In this document: positions 26,650 to 35,877 of the stretch, piece by piece
How the letters are laid out: each line of letters opens with the position of its first letter
Position numbering within the stretch: the first letter of the stretch is position 1
Assembly: GCA_017446745.1 (NCBI GenBank)
Contig: JAFSQF010000075.1
Coordinates: forward strand, 1-57,484
Length of the DNA: 57,484 nt
DNA from: Bacteroidales bacterium
Lineage (GTDB): Bacteria > Bacteroidota > Bacteroidia > Bacteroidales > P3
Reading direction: 5' to 3'
Position numbers and translations under genes: made by a program
Notes under the pieces: generated by a model
What the model saw: only the letters and a program-made list of their open reading frames with translations
Told to the model about the DNA's origin: nothing
Database searches by the model: none

Positions 26650-28196
26650 AAAGCAAAGCAACGATGACACCAAGCAAATTCAAGCGGAACGCCAGAAGCC
26701 GATGGGTGATGCTGACGGTGGCCGTGGTTATGGCTCTGGCGGCGCTGTGGCTGATCAACAGCTTCTCGCAGCAGATACGCACATCGGAGCAGGAGAAGGT
26801 GCGGATCTGGGCCAATGCTATCGGACAAAAGGCTGAGTTGGTGAAGTCGACCGAGACGTTTTTCAACGAGGTGGGCATCGACGAGCGGCGGAAGGTGAAG
26901 CTATATATCGATGTGCTGCAGTCGTTCAACAAGAGCGACCTTGGTACCGACGCTGAGTTTTATCTGTCGTATGTGTCGTACATAGTGGACAGTAGCCGTA
27001 CGCCATTCATGATTATCGACCGCGATTCGATTATCACGAGTTGCGGAAACATCTTCGCTACGCCGCGAGAGGACTGGGCTCTGATAGGGACGAAGATAAG
27101 CCCGGAGCTGTTGCGACAGTTCAGCACCAACCCGCCGTTCCACTACAACATCTGGGGCATCCCACTGACGCTGCTTTACAAGGAATCGCAGATTTACAGC
27201 GACATGCGCCAGGTGCTCGACAACCTGAACAGCTCCTTTCTCTCGGAGGTGGCCAACAACAGTGTTTTTGTACCTGTCATCATAGTGGACAGCTCGCGCC
27301 ACCTCGTGCTGGGCTCTGGCAATATCGACACGGCGGAGTTTGCCACTCAGCAAAAGCTGGAGGCCAAGCTTTTGGCCATGGCAGACGAGAACGACCCCAT
27401 CCTGCTGCGCTTGGCTGGCGACCGGCTGGCCTACGTTTACTACGAGGACACGCCGCTGCTGCGGATGCTGCGCACGCTGCCATTCGTGTATATCCTCCTG
27501 GCGATGGTGCTGCTGGTGATTTCGTACAACCTGTTCCGCACGGCACGGAGCGATGAGGAGAACCGAGTGTGGGTGGGTATGGCCAAAGAGACAGCCCATC
27601 AGCTTGGGACGCCCATATCGTCGCTCTCGGGATGGGCTGACTATCTGGAGGGGAAGACGCTTGGAGAGCCATATATCAGCGAGATACGTAAGGATATCGA
27701 CCGGCTGGACACTATAGCGCGCCGTTTTTCGAAGATCGGGAGCGTGCCGGAGTTGAAGGAGGAGGACATCTGCGAGGTGGTGCGCCACACAATCAGCTAT
27801 ATGGAGAAACGCAGCCCACGCAAAGTGCATTTCGTCACGACGCTGCCGGAGAATGCTGTGATGGCACCTATCAACCGCTATCTCTTTGAATGGGTGATCG
27901 AGAACATCTGCAAGAACGCCATCGACGCTATGGAAGGGCGCGGCACGTTCACCACCATCCTCACCACGGAGGGCGAGAATATCCACATTGACCTCAGCGA
28001 CACGGGCAAAGGAATCCCTGCATCGCAACAGAAGCTGATTTTCGAGTCGGGCTTTTCTACCAAACAACGCGGCTGGGGACTTGGGCTGTCGTTGGCGCGG
28101 CGCATAGTGCAAGAATACCACAAGGGGAAAATATACCTGAAGTACTCTATTCCCGGGCAGGGGTCGGTTTTTCGCATAACGCTGAAGATGAAATAA
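26646..28196 (+). CDS. Sensor histidine kinase
   Basis: A 516-residue membrane kinase with two membrane helices (about residues 20-42 and 277-297) flanking a periplasmic sensor region. The H box is AKETAHQLGTPISSLSGW with His318, followed by the N box ENICKNAIDAM, G1 DLSDTGKGIP and G2 GWGLGLSLARRIV. The start at 26646 overlaps the preceding stop (ATGA) and is followed by MKSKATMTPSKFKRN; longer upstream extensions run through the permease gene in another frame and were discarded. No response regulator is adjacent. Confidence 0.85.
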   Translation: MKSKATMTPSKFKRNARSRWVMLTVAVVMALAALWLINSFSQQIRTSEQEKVRIWANAIGQKAELVKSTETFFNEVGIDERRKVKLYIDVLQSFNKSDLGTDAEFYLSYVSYIVDSSRTPFMIIDRDSIITSCGNIFATPREDWALIGTKISPELLRQFSTNPPFHYNIWGIPLTLLYKESQIYSDMRQVLDNLNSSFLSEVANNSVFVPVIIVDSSRHLVLGSGNIDTAEFATQQKLEAKLLAMADENDPILLRLAGDRLAYVYYEDTPLLRMLRTLPFVYILLAMVLLVISYNLFRTARSDEENRVWVGMAKETAHQLGTPISSLSGWADYLEGKTLGEPYISEIRKDIDRLDTIARRFSKIGSVPELKEEDICEVVRHTISYMEKRSPRKVHFVTTLPENAVMAPINRYLFEWVIENICKNAIDAMEGRGTFTTILTTEGENIHIDLSDTGKGIPASQQKLIFESGFSTKQRGWGLGLSLARRIVQEYHKGKIYLKYSIPGQGSVFRITLKMK

Positions 28197-28279
28197 AAAA
28201 AAATGAGGTTGAATGGGTTAAATAGGTTAAATGGGTTGAATGGGGCTTTTTTTGAAACTTTAAAAAAAATAATAATAAA

Positions 28280-29737
28280 ATGAATATATCTCTTGAAAAA
28301 ATAAATTATTCCGAGCTCAATACATCGCTCATCTTCCTTTATGGCAACGATGTGGCAGCACGTGCCCTGCCATTCAAACGCGACGAGATTGCCTACATCG
28401 AAAGCCGACGCAAGGAGGAAAAGGAAAACCTGGTGGTGCTGAACCGCCTGCCGCATAAAATCTATGTGCAGAGTTTCGACAGCGAGCTGCCCTCCAACGA
28501 GGCGCAGGAGAAGCTGCGGCGTGCTGCTGCGGCCATCCAGCAAGGGCTGACGAAGGAGAAGGAGGACAGGGTGGCCATATCTGGCGAGGGCATCATTCCA
28601 GAGGAGATGGTGGCATTCCTTGAGGGGCTTCACATGGCCAACTATCGTTTCGACCGCTATAAGAAGAAGAAAGAGACGGTGTTGACCGAAGTGGTGGTGG
28701 AGCGGAGTTTTCTGGAGGCTGAGGTCTTGGAGGAGAACCTGCGGCTGTGGCGACGCATCGACGTGCTGCGCGACTGGGTGAACGAGCCGGTAATCAACCT
28801 CAACGCGCCGCGTTTTGCCGAAATGCTTGAAGAGGAGAGCGTGAAGATAAAGGGTGTGACGTGCACGGTGCTGGGTCAACGGCAGATAGAGACGCTAAAG
28901 ATGGGCGGGCTGCTGGCGGTGAACCGGGGCAGCGAAGACGAGGCGCGTTTTGTGGTGCTGGAATACAAGCCGGACAACCGCGTCAACACTAAAGCCATAG
29001 CCTTGGTTGGCAAGGGGGTGATGTACGACACCGGGGGACTCAATATCAAGCCGAACGACTATATGGTGGAGATGAAGTCTGACATGGCCGGGGCTGCAAC
29101 CATGGCTTCGGCGCTCTTCGCCGCTGCCGAGAACCGCCTGCCGGTATGGCTGAAGGCCTACCTGCCGCTCACCGACAACCGGCCGGGGAAGAACGCCTAT
29201 GCCGCCGACGACATACTGCACATGTACGACGGCACGACGGTGGAGATCACGAACACGGATGCCGAAGGGCGCCTCATTCTTGCCGATGCCATAGCCTATG
29301 CCGACGGGGAGGATCCGGAGCTTATCATCGATGCCGCCACACTGACCGGAGCCGCAGTGCGTGCTCTTGGCACGTGGGTGATCGCTGCCATGCAGGAGGA
29401 TGCCGAGAAACCTTTCAGCCTGCTGAACATCGTAGGCAACCAGGTTTATGAACGCCTGGCCCCGCTGCCTTTCTATAAGGAATACGACGAACTGCTGAAG
29501 TCGGAGGTGGCTGACCTAATCAACTGCAACCTGCACGCCAACGCCGGCACCATCACGGCCGGGCGCTTCCTGAAGCACTTCACGAGCCACCCCTACATTC
29601 ACCTGGACATTGCCGGCGTGGCATTCTACGGGAAACGTGAGCATTTCTATGGCGTCGGGGCTTCGGGCTTCGGGCTGCGCCTGCTGTACGCTTTCTTCCA
29701 GACCTACGACACTATAGGTAGGCATGGTGAGGCTTGA
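28280..29737 (+). CDS. Leucyl aminopeptidase family protein (M17)
   Basis: A 485-residue cytosolic dizinc aminopeptidase. The catalytic half carries GKGVMYDTGGLNIKP (metal Lys/Asp), the family signature NTDAEGRLILADAIAYA and DAATLTGAAV. The N-terminal half (1-170) is the macro-like domain that mediates hexamer contacts. It releases N-terminal residues from peptides. It follows the kinase gene after an 83-bp AT-rich gap with simple repeats. Confidence 0.92.
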   Translation: MNISLEKINYSELNTSLIFLYGNDVAARALPFKRDEIAYIESRRKEEKENLVVLNRLPHKIYVQSFDSELPSNEAQEKLRRAAAAIQQGLTKEKEDRVAISGEGIIPEEMVAFLEGLHMANYRFDRYKKKKETVLTEVVVERSFLEAEVLEENLRLWRRIDVLRDWVNEPVINLNAPRFAEMLEEESVKIKGVTCTVLGQRQIETLKMGGLLAVNRGSEDEARFVVLEYKPDNRVNTKAIALVGKGVMYDTGGLNIKPNDYMVEMKSDMAGAATMASALFAAAENRLPVWLKAYLPLTDNRPGKNAYAADDILHMYDGTTVEITNTDAEGRLILADAIAYADGEDPELIIDAATLTGAAVRALGTWVIAAMQEDAEKPFSLLNIVGNQVYERLAPLPFYKEYDELLKSEVADLINCNLHANAGTITAGRFLKHFTSHPYIHLDIAGVAFYGKREHFYGVGASGFGLRLLYAFFQTYDTIGRHGEA

Positions 29738-29753
29738 AAGGAAGGATTTTTTT

Positions 29754-29900
29754 ATGATTATCCGCATTTTCCACAACGAAGCCTCGGAGACGCAGTCCCC
29801 GCGTCTCGACCCCTGAAAGGGTGATGAGCACCGCTGAATAAAATCAAATACAGCGAATAAGAGACGCGATCTCAAATTTGGGCCTTTTGCGGATAATCAT
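29754..29900. mobile_element. 147-bp MITE/REP-like element with 13-bp terminal inverted repeats
   Basis: The gap after the aminopeptidase gene holds a segment bounded by ATGATTATCCGCA (29754-29766) and its exact reverse complement (29888-29900). Inside is a further dyad, GAGACGC-N7-GCGTCTC (29787-29807), and a third GAGACGC (29870s). The interior is GC-richer than the flanks and has no reading frame of note. It looks like a small non-autonomous element; no transposase for it is in the window. Confidence 0.55.
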
Positions 29901-30000
29901 TTATTTTTTGATGGGGTGAATGGGATTGAAAGGTTTAATGGGATAGGATAGAATAGTATTTCACCTTATTTTTTAACGACACTAAATACAATAAGATATA

Positions 30001-31041
30001 ATGAAAACAGAATCGCACAAGATAAAACTTGCCATCACGCATGGCGACATCAATGGCATCGGATACGAGGTAATCCTGAAGACCTTCTCCGACGCGCGCA
30101 TGCTGGAGCATTGCACTCCGATACTATATGGTTCGACGAAGGTGGCCTCATACCACAAGAAGTTGCTGACGCAGCAGCACCAGGAGCTGAACTTCAACGC
30201 CATCAGCGAGGCGGAACAGGCCGTGGAGCGCAAATTCAATGTAATCAACCTTACGCCTGACGAGATAAAGATAGAGCTTGGCAAATCAACGGAACTGGCG
30301 GGGAAGCTTAGCCGAATGGCGTTGGAGCGAGCCTGCAGCGACCTCCAGGAGGGGAAAGTGGACGTGCTGGTTACGGCACCTATCAACAAGAAAAACATCC
30401 AGTCGGACGATTTCGACTTTCCCGGCCACACGGAGTACCTGTCGAGCAAGTTCCACGGGAAGTCTCTCATGATGATGTGCTGCGACCGCATCCGGATAGG
30501 AATCGTCACCAACCATCTGGCGTTGAAAGACGTGCCCTCTGCCATCACCAAAGAGCTTCTGCTCGAGAAGATTAATCTTATGCACAATTCGCTGAAACGC
30601 GACTTCGGCATCCCTATGCCAAAGATTGCGGTGCTTGCGATAGACCCTCATGCTGGCGACAATGGGGTCATCGGAACGCAGGACCAGGAGGTGGTGAAGC
30701 CGGCCATCGACGAGGCCTACGCCGGTGGAACACTGGTGTACGGCCCCTACCCTTCGGACGGCTTCTTCGGCAACAGCGAGTTCAACAAGTTCGACGGGGT
30801 GCTGGCACTGTACCACGACCAGGGGCTGATTCCTTTCAAACTAATGTCGTTCACCGACGGGGTGAACTATACGGCGGGGCTTGACATAATTCGCACGTCG
30901 CCGGCTCATGGCACAGCCTACGACATAGCAGGAAGGAACAAGGCCAGCGAGCAGTCGTTCCGGCACGCGGTCAATCTGGCTTGCGACATACTGCGGCACC
31001 GCCATGAATATGACCTTCTTACGGCCAACCCGCTGAAATAA
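30001..31041 (+). CDS. pdxA: 4-hydroxythreonine-4-phosphate dehydrogenase
   Basis: A 346-residue enzyme of pyridoxal-5'-phosphate synthesis (DXP-dependent route). Signatures are AITHGDINGIGYEVIL near the N-terminus, VTAPINKKNIQ, PGHTEYL (metal His), IDPHAGDNG, ALYHDQGLIPFK (metal His) and IRTSPAHGTAYDIAG. Length is normal. It is followed by a REP-like palindrome cluster rather than a gene. Confidence 0.95.
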   Translation: MKTESHKIKLAITHGDINGIGYEVILKTFSDARMLEHCTPILYGSTKVASYHKKLLTQQHQELNFNAISEAEQAVERKFNVINLTPDEIKIELGKSTELAGKLSRMALERACSDLQEGKVDVLVTAPINKKNIQSDDFDFPGHTEYLSSKFHGKSLMMMCCDRIRIGIVTNHLALKDVPSAITKELLLEKINLMHNSLKRDFGIPMPKIAVLAIDPHAGDNGVIGTQDQEVVKPAIDEAYAGGTLVYGPYPSDGFFGNSEFNKFDGVLALYHDQGLIPFKLMSFTDGVNYTAGLDIIRTSPAHGTAYDIAGRNKASEQSFRHAVNLACDILRHRHEYDLLTANPLK

Positions 31042-31360
31042 GCATAGTGAACGGGCTTTTTTTGATGGGGTTAATGTATTGAGTAACAGTAAAAAATAAG
31101 GTGTAACGATATTCTGTCAGAGTGAGCCCCGTAGGGGCGGCATATATTAGCCGTGGGCGAAAGCCCACGGTATAAACCAGGCAGTTACATTGAGCCCCGT
31201 AGGGGTGAAGAAAGCTCCAGTGGAGCTTTCGATAGCGAAGCGGAGAAAAAAATATTACGAAAACACATTTAATCGTCATCCCAATATGTAAACTATTTTT
31301 GCACGTTTACTTTTCATAAATGACAAACAAATTTGACCGGAAACAGATATTTTGAAGAAT
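31042..31360. repeat. Intergenic REP-like palindrome cluster upstream of polA
   Basis: This 319-bp gap has no gene. It holds four hairpins: GCCCC-GTA-GGGGC (31126-31138), CCGTGGGC-GAAA-GCCCACGG with a GNRA loop (31151-31170), GCCCC-GTA-GGGG (31194-31205) and AAAGCTCC-AGT-GGAGCTTT (31211-31229). The GCCCCGTAGGGGC core is a recurring intergenic palindrome in Bacteroidales. It may act as a terminator for pdxA or as an RNA-stability element. Confidence 0.75.
31294..31301 (+). promoter_or_regulatory. Candidate -7 promoter element of polA
   Basis: TATTTTTG matches TAnnTTTG and lies 60 bp before the polA ATG. No clean TTTG is found at the right distance upstream (only a TTTAA run about 23 bp away), so support is moderate. 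Confidence 0.4.
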
Positions 31361-34123
31361 ATGAAAAAACTGATGCTTCTTGACGGTATGGCAATGGTGT
31401 ACAGGGCATACTACGCACTGAACCATAACCCCCGGATGAACAGCCGAGGGTTGAACACCTCGGCGGTGCTGGGCTTCACGACAACGCTTTACGACCTTCT
31501 GCGGCAGCAACAGCCGAGCCACTGCGCTGTGGCCTTCGACCTTTCGGAGCCTACCTTCCGTCACGAGCGCTATGAGGCCTACAAGGCTAACCGAGACAAA
31601 ATGCCCGAGGACATACAACAGGCACTGCCATACATACATCAGGTCATCGATGGGTTCGGGATTCCGATAGTGACCTGTGCGGGCTACGAGGCCGACGATG
31701 TTATCGGGACGCTTGCCACTCAGGCCGAGGGCAACGGCTTCGACGAGGTGTTGATGGTTACGCCCGACAAGGACTTTGCTCAGTTAGTGACCGATCATAT
31801 CCACCTGTACCGCTTTGGGCGTATGGGCAAGCCGGACACGATTTATACGCCGGAGGAAGTGCGCGAGGCATTTGGCGTGGAGAGACCGGAGCAGGTGGCC
31901 GACATCCTCGGGCTGTGGGGCGACGCGATCGACAACATTCCCGGCATTCCCGGGGTCGGTGAGAAGAAAGCGAAGCAGCTGGTGGGACAGTTTGGCACAG
32001 TGGAGAATATGGTGGAGCATGCGGAGGAGATAAAGAACGAGAAGCTGCGTGGGCTTGTGAAAGAATATGGAGAGCAGGCACTGCTGTCGAAAGAGCTTGC
32101 CACGATTTGCCGTGAGGTGCCGGTGGCATTCGACGAGGCGACGCTAAGGCTGGGCAAGGCTGACTATGAGGCGTTGGGAGGGTTATTCAGCGAGCTGGAG
32201 TTCCGCGCATTTGCCAAACGGGTGTACACCGACCTGACGGTGAGCGACCCTGAGCTGGCCATGAAGCTGAACCTGCGCGTCAAAGGGGGAAAAGAGGGCA
32301 AGAACGATGATTCGGGGGCGAAAGGCCCGAGCGCAAAGACGAAGGCGAGAGCTGTGGACCCAGGCCAGGTGTCGCTATTCGACGCTCCTGCCGAAGAGGC
32401 CACGCGCCCCACGCCACACAACACCGCCAGCCTGAGGACAGAGCATCAGACGGCATCTATAGATGCCATCACGGCACTGCAAGGCAAAGACATAGCCATT
32501 TATATCGACATGGACGCCAAGAGCCGGGATGTGCGTGGCCTTGCTTTCGCCACCAGTGCAGAGGAGGCTTTCTACCTGCCCTTCGACGAGGGCGACTACT
32601 TCTCGTTTTTTCAGGCCGCCATGGAGGACCCCACCACGCTGAAGATATGCCACGACCTGAAGCAGATGAAGCATACTTTTCTGAATCACGGAGTGAATAT
32701 CAGCGGGAGGTGCTTCGACGTGCAGCTGGCGCACTATCTACTGGACCCTGAGGCACGCCATTACCTCGACTTCATAGCCTCGAGCGTGCTGGGGATGCAG
32801 CTCGACGAGGACGACGAGCACTATGCCTACTTTGCGGCGCAGAGCCTGATGAAACTCTACGAGCCATTGCGTCAGCAATTGATAGACAACGATATGTTGG
32901 CGTTGTTCAACGACGTGGAGATGCCGCTGGTGGACGTGCTGGTGGACATGGAGCGAGAGGGGGTGCGTATAGATGTGGAGGCGTTGCGTCAATATTCCGC
33001 AGAGCTCAGGGTGGAACGCGACGCCATCGAGGAGGAGATATACCGGATGGCAGGGAGCCGTTTTAACATCAGTTCGCCGAAGCAACTCGGCGAGGTGCTT
33101 TACGAACAGCTGAAGATCAGCGAGAAGCCGCCGTTGACAGCTACGAAGCAATATAGCACTGCCGAGGAGGTGCTGATGAAACTGCGCGATAGGCATCCGA
33201 TAGTGGGTCAGATTTTGGAATATCGGTCGCTGAGCAAGTTGATTTCAACCTATTTAGACAATTTCCCCAAGCTAATCAACCCCACCACGGGGCGCCTCCA
33301 CACCATCTACAACCAGGCCGTCACGGCCACGGGACGCCTCAGTTCGTCGAATCCTAACCTGCAGAACATACCGATCCGCACCGAACGGGGGCGCGAGATT
33401 CGCAAGGCCTTCGTGGCGCGGGATGAGGAGCATAGCATCCTTGCCGCCGACTATTCGCAGATTGAGTTGCGCATAATTGCCTCGCTGTCGCACGACGAGC
33501 ACATGACGAGGGCTTTCGTCGAGGGACATGACATCCATGCCGCCACGGCAGCGAAGATCTACCACGTAGACATCGCAGAAGTGAGCAAGGAGCAGCGCCG
33601 TAACGCCAAGTCGGTGAACTTCGGCATAGTGTATGGCATCAGTGCCTTTGGCCTCTCCGAGCAACTCGGCATCAGCCGCAAGGAAGCCACGGCGCTGATA
33701 GATGAATATTTCGAGCAGTACCCGGCCATCAAGCAGTATATAGAGAGCAACATAGCATTCGCGCGTGAGCATGGCTACGCACAAACCCTCCTGGGGCGTC
33801 GTCGCTACCTCTACGACATCAACAGCCGCAACGCCGGTCAGCGCCAGTTTGCGGAGCGCAATGCGGTGAACATGCCCATCCAGGGGACTTCGGCCGACAT
33901 GATAAAGATAGCCATGATACGCATTTGGCGAGAGTTTCAACGGTTAGGGCTGAAGAGCAAGATGATCTTGCAGGTGCACGACGAGCTGGTGTTCGACACC
34001 CTGAACAGCGAACTCGAGACGGTGAAAGAGATAGTACGACACGAGATGCTAAACGCACTTCCCCTCACGATACCCATCGAGGTGGGCATAGACGTGGGGC
34101 AGAACTGGCTCGAAGCACACTAA
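31361..34123 (+). CDS. polA: DNA polymerase I
   Basis: About 920 residues: N-terminal 5'-nuclease (1-290; YKANRDKMPEDIQ, YEADDVIGTLA, NIPGIPGVGEKKA), a 3'-exonuclease-like domain (about 365-530), then the polymerase with motif A DYSQIELRI, motif B KSVNFGIVYG and motif C QVHDELVFD. The exonuclease motifs are eroded: the DxE of motif I reads YIDMDAKS, and the Asp of motifs II and III are not visible, so proofreading is probably lost. The start is ATG 31361 (MKKLMLLDGMAMVYRAYYAL), three codons after an in-frame TTG. It fills Okazaki gaps and acts in repair. Confidence 0.95.
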   Translation: MKKLMLLDGMAMVYRAYYALNHNPRMNSRGLNTSAVLGFTTTLYDLLRQQQPSHCAVAFDLSEPTFRHERYEAYKANRDKMPEDIQQALPYIHQVIDGFGIPIVTCAGYEADDVIGTLATQAEGNGFDEVLMVTPDKDFAQLVTDHIHLYRFGRMGKPDTIYTPEEVREAFGVERPEQVADILGLWGDAIDNIPGIPGVGEKKAKQLVGQFGTVENMVEHAEEIKNEKLRGLVKEYGEQALLSKELATICREVPVAFDEATLRLGKADYEALGGLFSELEFRAFAKRVYTDLTVSDPELAMKLNLRVKGGKEGKNDDSGAKGPSAKTKARAVDPGQVSLFDAPAEEATRPTPHNTASLRTEHQTASIDAITALQGKDIAIYIDMDAKSRDVRGLAFATSAEEAFYLPFDEGDYFSFFQAAMEDPTTLKICHDLKQMKHTFLNHGVNISGRCFDVQLAHYLLDPEARHYLDFIASSVLGMQLDEDDEHYAYFAAQSLMKLYEPLRQQLIDNDMLALFNDVEMPLVDVLVDMEREGVRIDVEALRQYSAELRVERDAIEEEIYRMAGSRFNISSPKQLGEVLYEQLKISEKPPLTATKQYSTAEEVLMKLRDRHPIVGQILEYRSLSKLISTYLDNFPKLINPTTGRLHTIYNQAVTATGRLSSSNPNLQNIPIRTERGREIRKAFVARDEEHSILAADYSQIELRIIASLSHDEHMTRAFVEGHDIHAATAAKIYHVDIAEVSKEQRRNAKSVNFGIVYGISAFGLSEQLGISRKEATALIDEYFEQYPAIKQYIESNIAFAREHGYAQTLLGRRRYLYDINSRNAGQRQFAERNAVNMPIQGTSADMIKIAMIRIWREFQRLGLKSKMILQVHDELVFDTLNSELETVKEIVRHEMLNALPLTIPIEVGIDVGQNWLEAH

Positions 34124-34429
34124 CCGAGCCCCGTAGAAAAGTACTGGACTGCATGACCCCCTCCAATACGCATTATCCCCAACAGTAGGCAGGTGTGGTT
34201 TATGGCTTTCCAGCCCGAGGAATGTAGGAGGTAGGAGCTTTCCAGCCCGAGGGATATGTAGACCGATAAATTCCTATACCACCGTGTTTTATTTCGGTCA
34301 AGAGCGACATGCACACCTCACTGCCGAAAAAAAAATAAAAAAAAATTAAATCATATAAAATAAAATAACAAACCATACGTTAAAGAGCAGTCCATTTCTG
34401 GCAACAGAAAGCACATTTGGACAAATAGA
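34124..34429. other. Gap between polA and tRNA-Arg with REP-like fragments
   Basis: No gene is visible. 34210-34250 contains GTAGGAGGTAGGAGC and two TTTCCAGCCCGAGG copies, related to the palindrome at 57393-57479. From 34325 the sequence is A-rich. The tRNA promoter presumably lies in the last 60 bp; I cannot place it with confidence. Confidence 0.6.
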
Positions 34430-34503
34430 GGCCCCGTAGTTCAGCTGAATAGAACGTCGGATTCCGGTTCCGAAAGTCGTGGGTTTGAATCCCGCCGGGG
34501 TCA
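34430..34503 (+). tRNA. tRNA-Arg (anticodon CCG)
   Basis: 74 nt fold into a cloverleaf: acceptor GGCCCCG/CGGGGTC, D arm around TTCAGCTGAATAGAA, anticodon stem TCGGA/TCCGA with loop TTCCGGT giving anticodon CCG, and T arm GTGGG-TTTGAAT-CCCGC. CCA is not encoded (the sequence continues A, C, A, A). The 3' 22 nt form part of the integration core, so the element restores an intact tRNA gene on integration. Confidence 0.92.
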
Positions 34504-34504
34504 C
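34482..34504 (+). repeat. attL core (23-bp direct repeat, copy 1)
   Basis: The last 22 nt of tRNA-Arg plus one base, from GGTTTGAATCCC to GGGGTCAC, are repeated exactly at 56985-57007. Both flanking bases mismatch (G/C on the left, A/C on the right), so the core is 23 bp. The position at the tRNA 3' end next to a tyrosine recombinase gene is the classic attL arrangement. Confidence 0.93.
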
Positions 34505-34522
34505 AAAGTTAAATTACAACGA

Positions 34523-34543
34523 TTTACAGCGATACGCTGTAAA
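34523..34543. promoter_or_regulatory. Dyad next to attL (possible recombinase arm site)
   Basis: TTTACAGCG-ATA-CGCTGTAAA is a perfect 9-bp inverted repeat 19 bp inside attL and upstream of the integrase start. It could bind the integrase or a directionality factor, or form a hairpin in the integrase leader. Confidence 0.45.
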
Positions 34544-34614
34544 AATCGAAACAAAACAGAAACAATGGATTTTTTTTCTCGGTGAAGTCATTAGCCTCCT
34601 CACCAAGAAAAAAA

Positions 34615-35778
34615 ATGTCTTCAAGCAAACTCTCATTAGTACAAAAATTTCTGCCTGCTGTAATAAAGGATTTACCTTCCATCGGCATGGTGGTGGAGTA
34701 TTATGTGCAAGACCCCCGGACGGAGAAGATGGTGCGGAAGCACATCAAGCTCACCCGCCTGATGAAACGCTATCCTCAAAAGCGGCAGCGCATACTTGCC
34801 GCCCAGCAGATAGCCGACAGCCTCAATGCAAAGCTGCGTGGTGGGTGGAGTCCGCTGCATGAGACAGAGGACGTCCGGCTGTACACCAGTCTTTCCGACT
34901 TGCAGGCGAGGTTCCTTTCCGCGAAAAAGTCCGAGGGATGCCGTCCTACCACCTTGACACAATACAAGTCGGTTACAGACTTGTGGCTTCGTTGGTGTGA
35001 GGATAACGGCATGGCAGACCGTTACAGTGGCACCTATCTACGCTCTCATGCTGTGCGCTACGTAGATGCCGTGTTGGAGCAGGGCCACCGCCACCGCTCC
35101 TACAACAACACGTTAAAGGTCATGAAGGCCTTCTTCCAGTGGGCTGTGGAGCATTGCTATGCGAAAGAGAATCCTTTCGTCGGCATGAAACTCTTGAAGA
35201 AAGAGCCGAAGATAAGAATCCTTGTGCCTCCAGAGGCCCGGCAGAAGATAGCGGCGCATTACGCACAGTTGCGTCCTGCCATGAACATTGTCTGCCAGCT
35301 TGTCTATTCGTCTGCCATCCGTCCGGCAGAGATAGCCAAGATACAGTTGAAGCACATCCACCTTGACCGTCACTATATAGTAATACCTGGTGAGAATGCC
35401 AAAAACCACAAGGAGAGGTATGCCACGCTGACCCCCTCTCTTGTTGGGCTGCTATCGCCTGTTTTAGCAAAATACAAAAATCTTGATTTCTATCTATTTG
35501 GCAAAAATGAAAATTTGGATCCTGGTGCAGTTCCCGTCAACAAACAATACTTCCAGAAAAGCTGGGATAGGATGAGGAAAGCGACAGGTTTGCCCAAGGA
35601 GATGCAGTTGTACTCGCTTCGCGACACGGGTCTCACCGACCTGCTGCACGCCGGGGTGGACCAGCTGACGGTGCAGCACCACGCCGACCATAGCAGCCTT
35701 GCTATACAGAACATCTACACCGACCATTTCGACAGCGGCCTGAACAAAAAGATCTATGAGAACGCTCCGGAGTTCTGA
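34615..35778 (+). CDS. Tyrosine recombinase (element integrase)
   Basis: 387 residues: N-terminal region, SAM-like core-binding domain (about residues 85-190) and catalytic domain. Catalytic residues are Arg236 (SSAIRPAEI), Arg336 (LYSLRDTG, with Tyr in place of the usual His), the His of HHADHSS in place of GHSS, and the nucleophile Tyr368 (IQNIYTDHF). It lies 111 bp inside attL and points into the element, as for phage integrases. ATG 34615 is preferred; an in-frame GTG at 34582 would add 11 residues. It should catalyse integration at tRNA-Arg and excision with a helper I did not find. Confidence 0.9.
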   Translation: MSSSKLSLVQKFLPAVIKDLPSIGMVVEYYVQDPRTEKMVRKHIKLTRLMKRYPQKRQRILAAQQIADSLNAKLRGGWSPLHETEDVRLYTSLSDLQARFLSAKKSEGCRPTTLTQYKSVTDLWLRWCEDNGMADRYSGTYLRSHAVRYVDAVLEQGHRHRSYNNTLKVMKAFFQWAVEHCYAKENPFVGMKLLKKEPKIRILVPPEARQKIAAHYAQLRPAMNIVCQLVYSSAIRPAEIAKIQLKHIHLDRHYIVIPGENAKNHKERYATLTPSLVGLLSPVLAKYKNLDFYLFGKNENLDPGAVPVNKQYFQKSWDRMRKATGLPKEMQLYSLRDTGLTDLLHAGVDQLTVQHHADHSSLAIQNIYTDHFDSGLNKKIYENAPEF

Positions 35779-35877
35779 CACAAAACCGTGTAATATTTGT
35801 AATAATCGTAACAATGCACATTTGCAGGCAAATGACTGGCAAATGAGGTTAAACGGGGTGTGTAATATTTTGTAATA

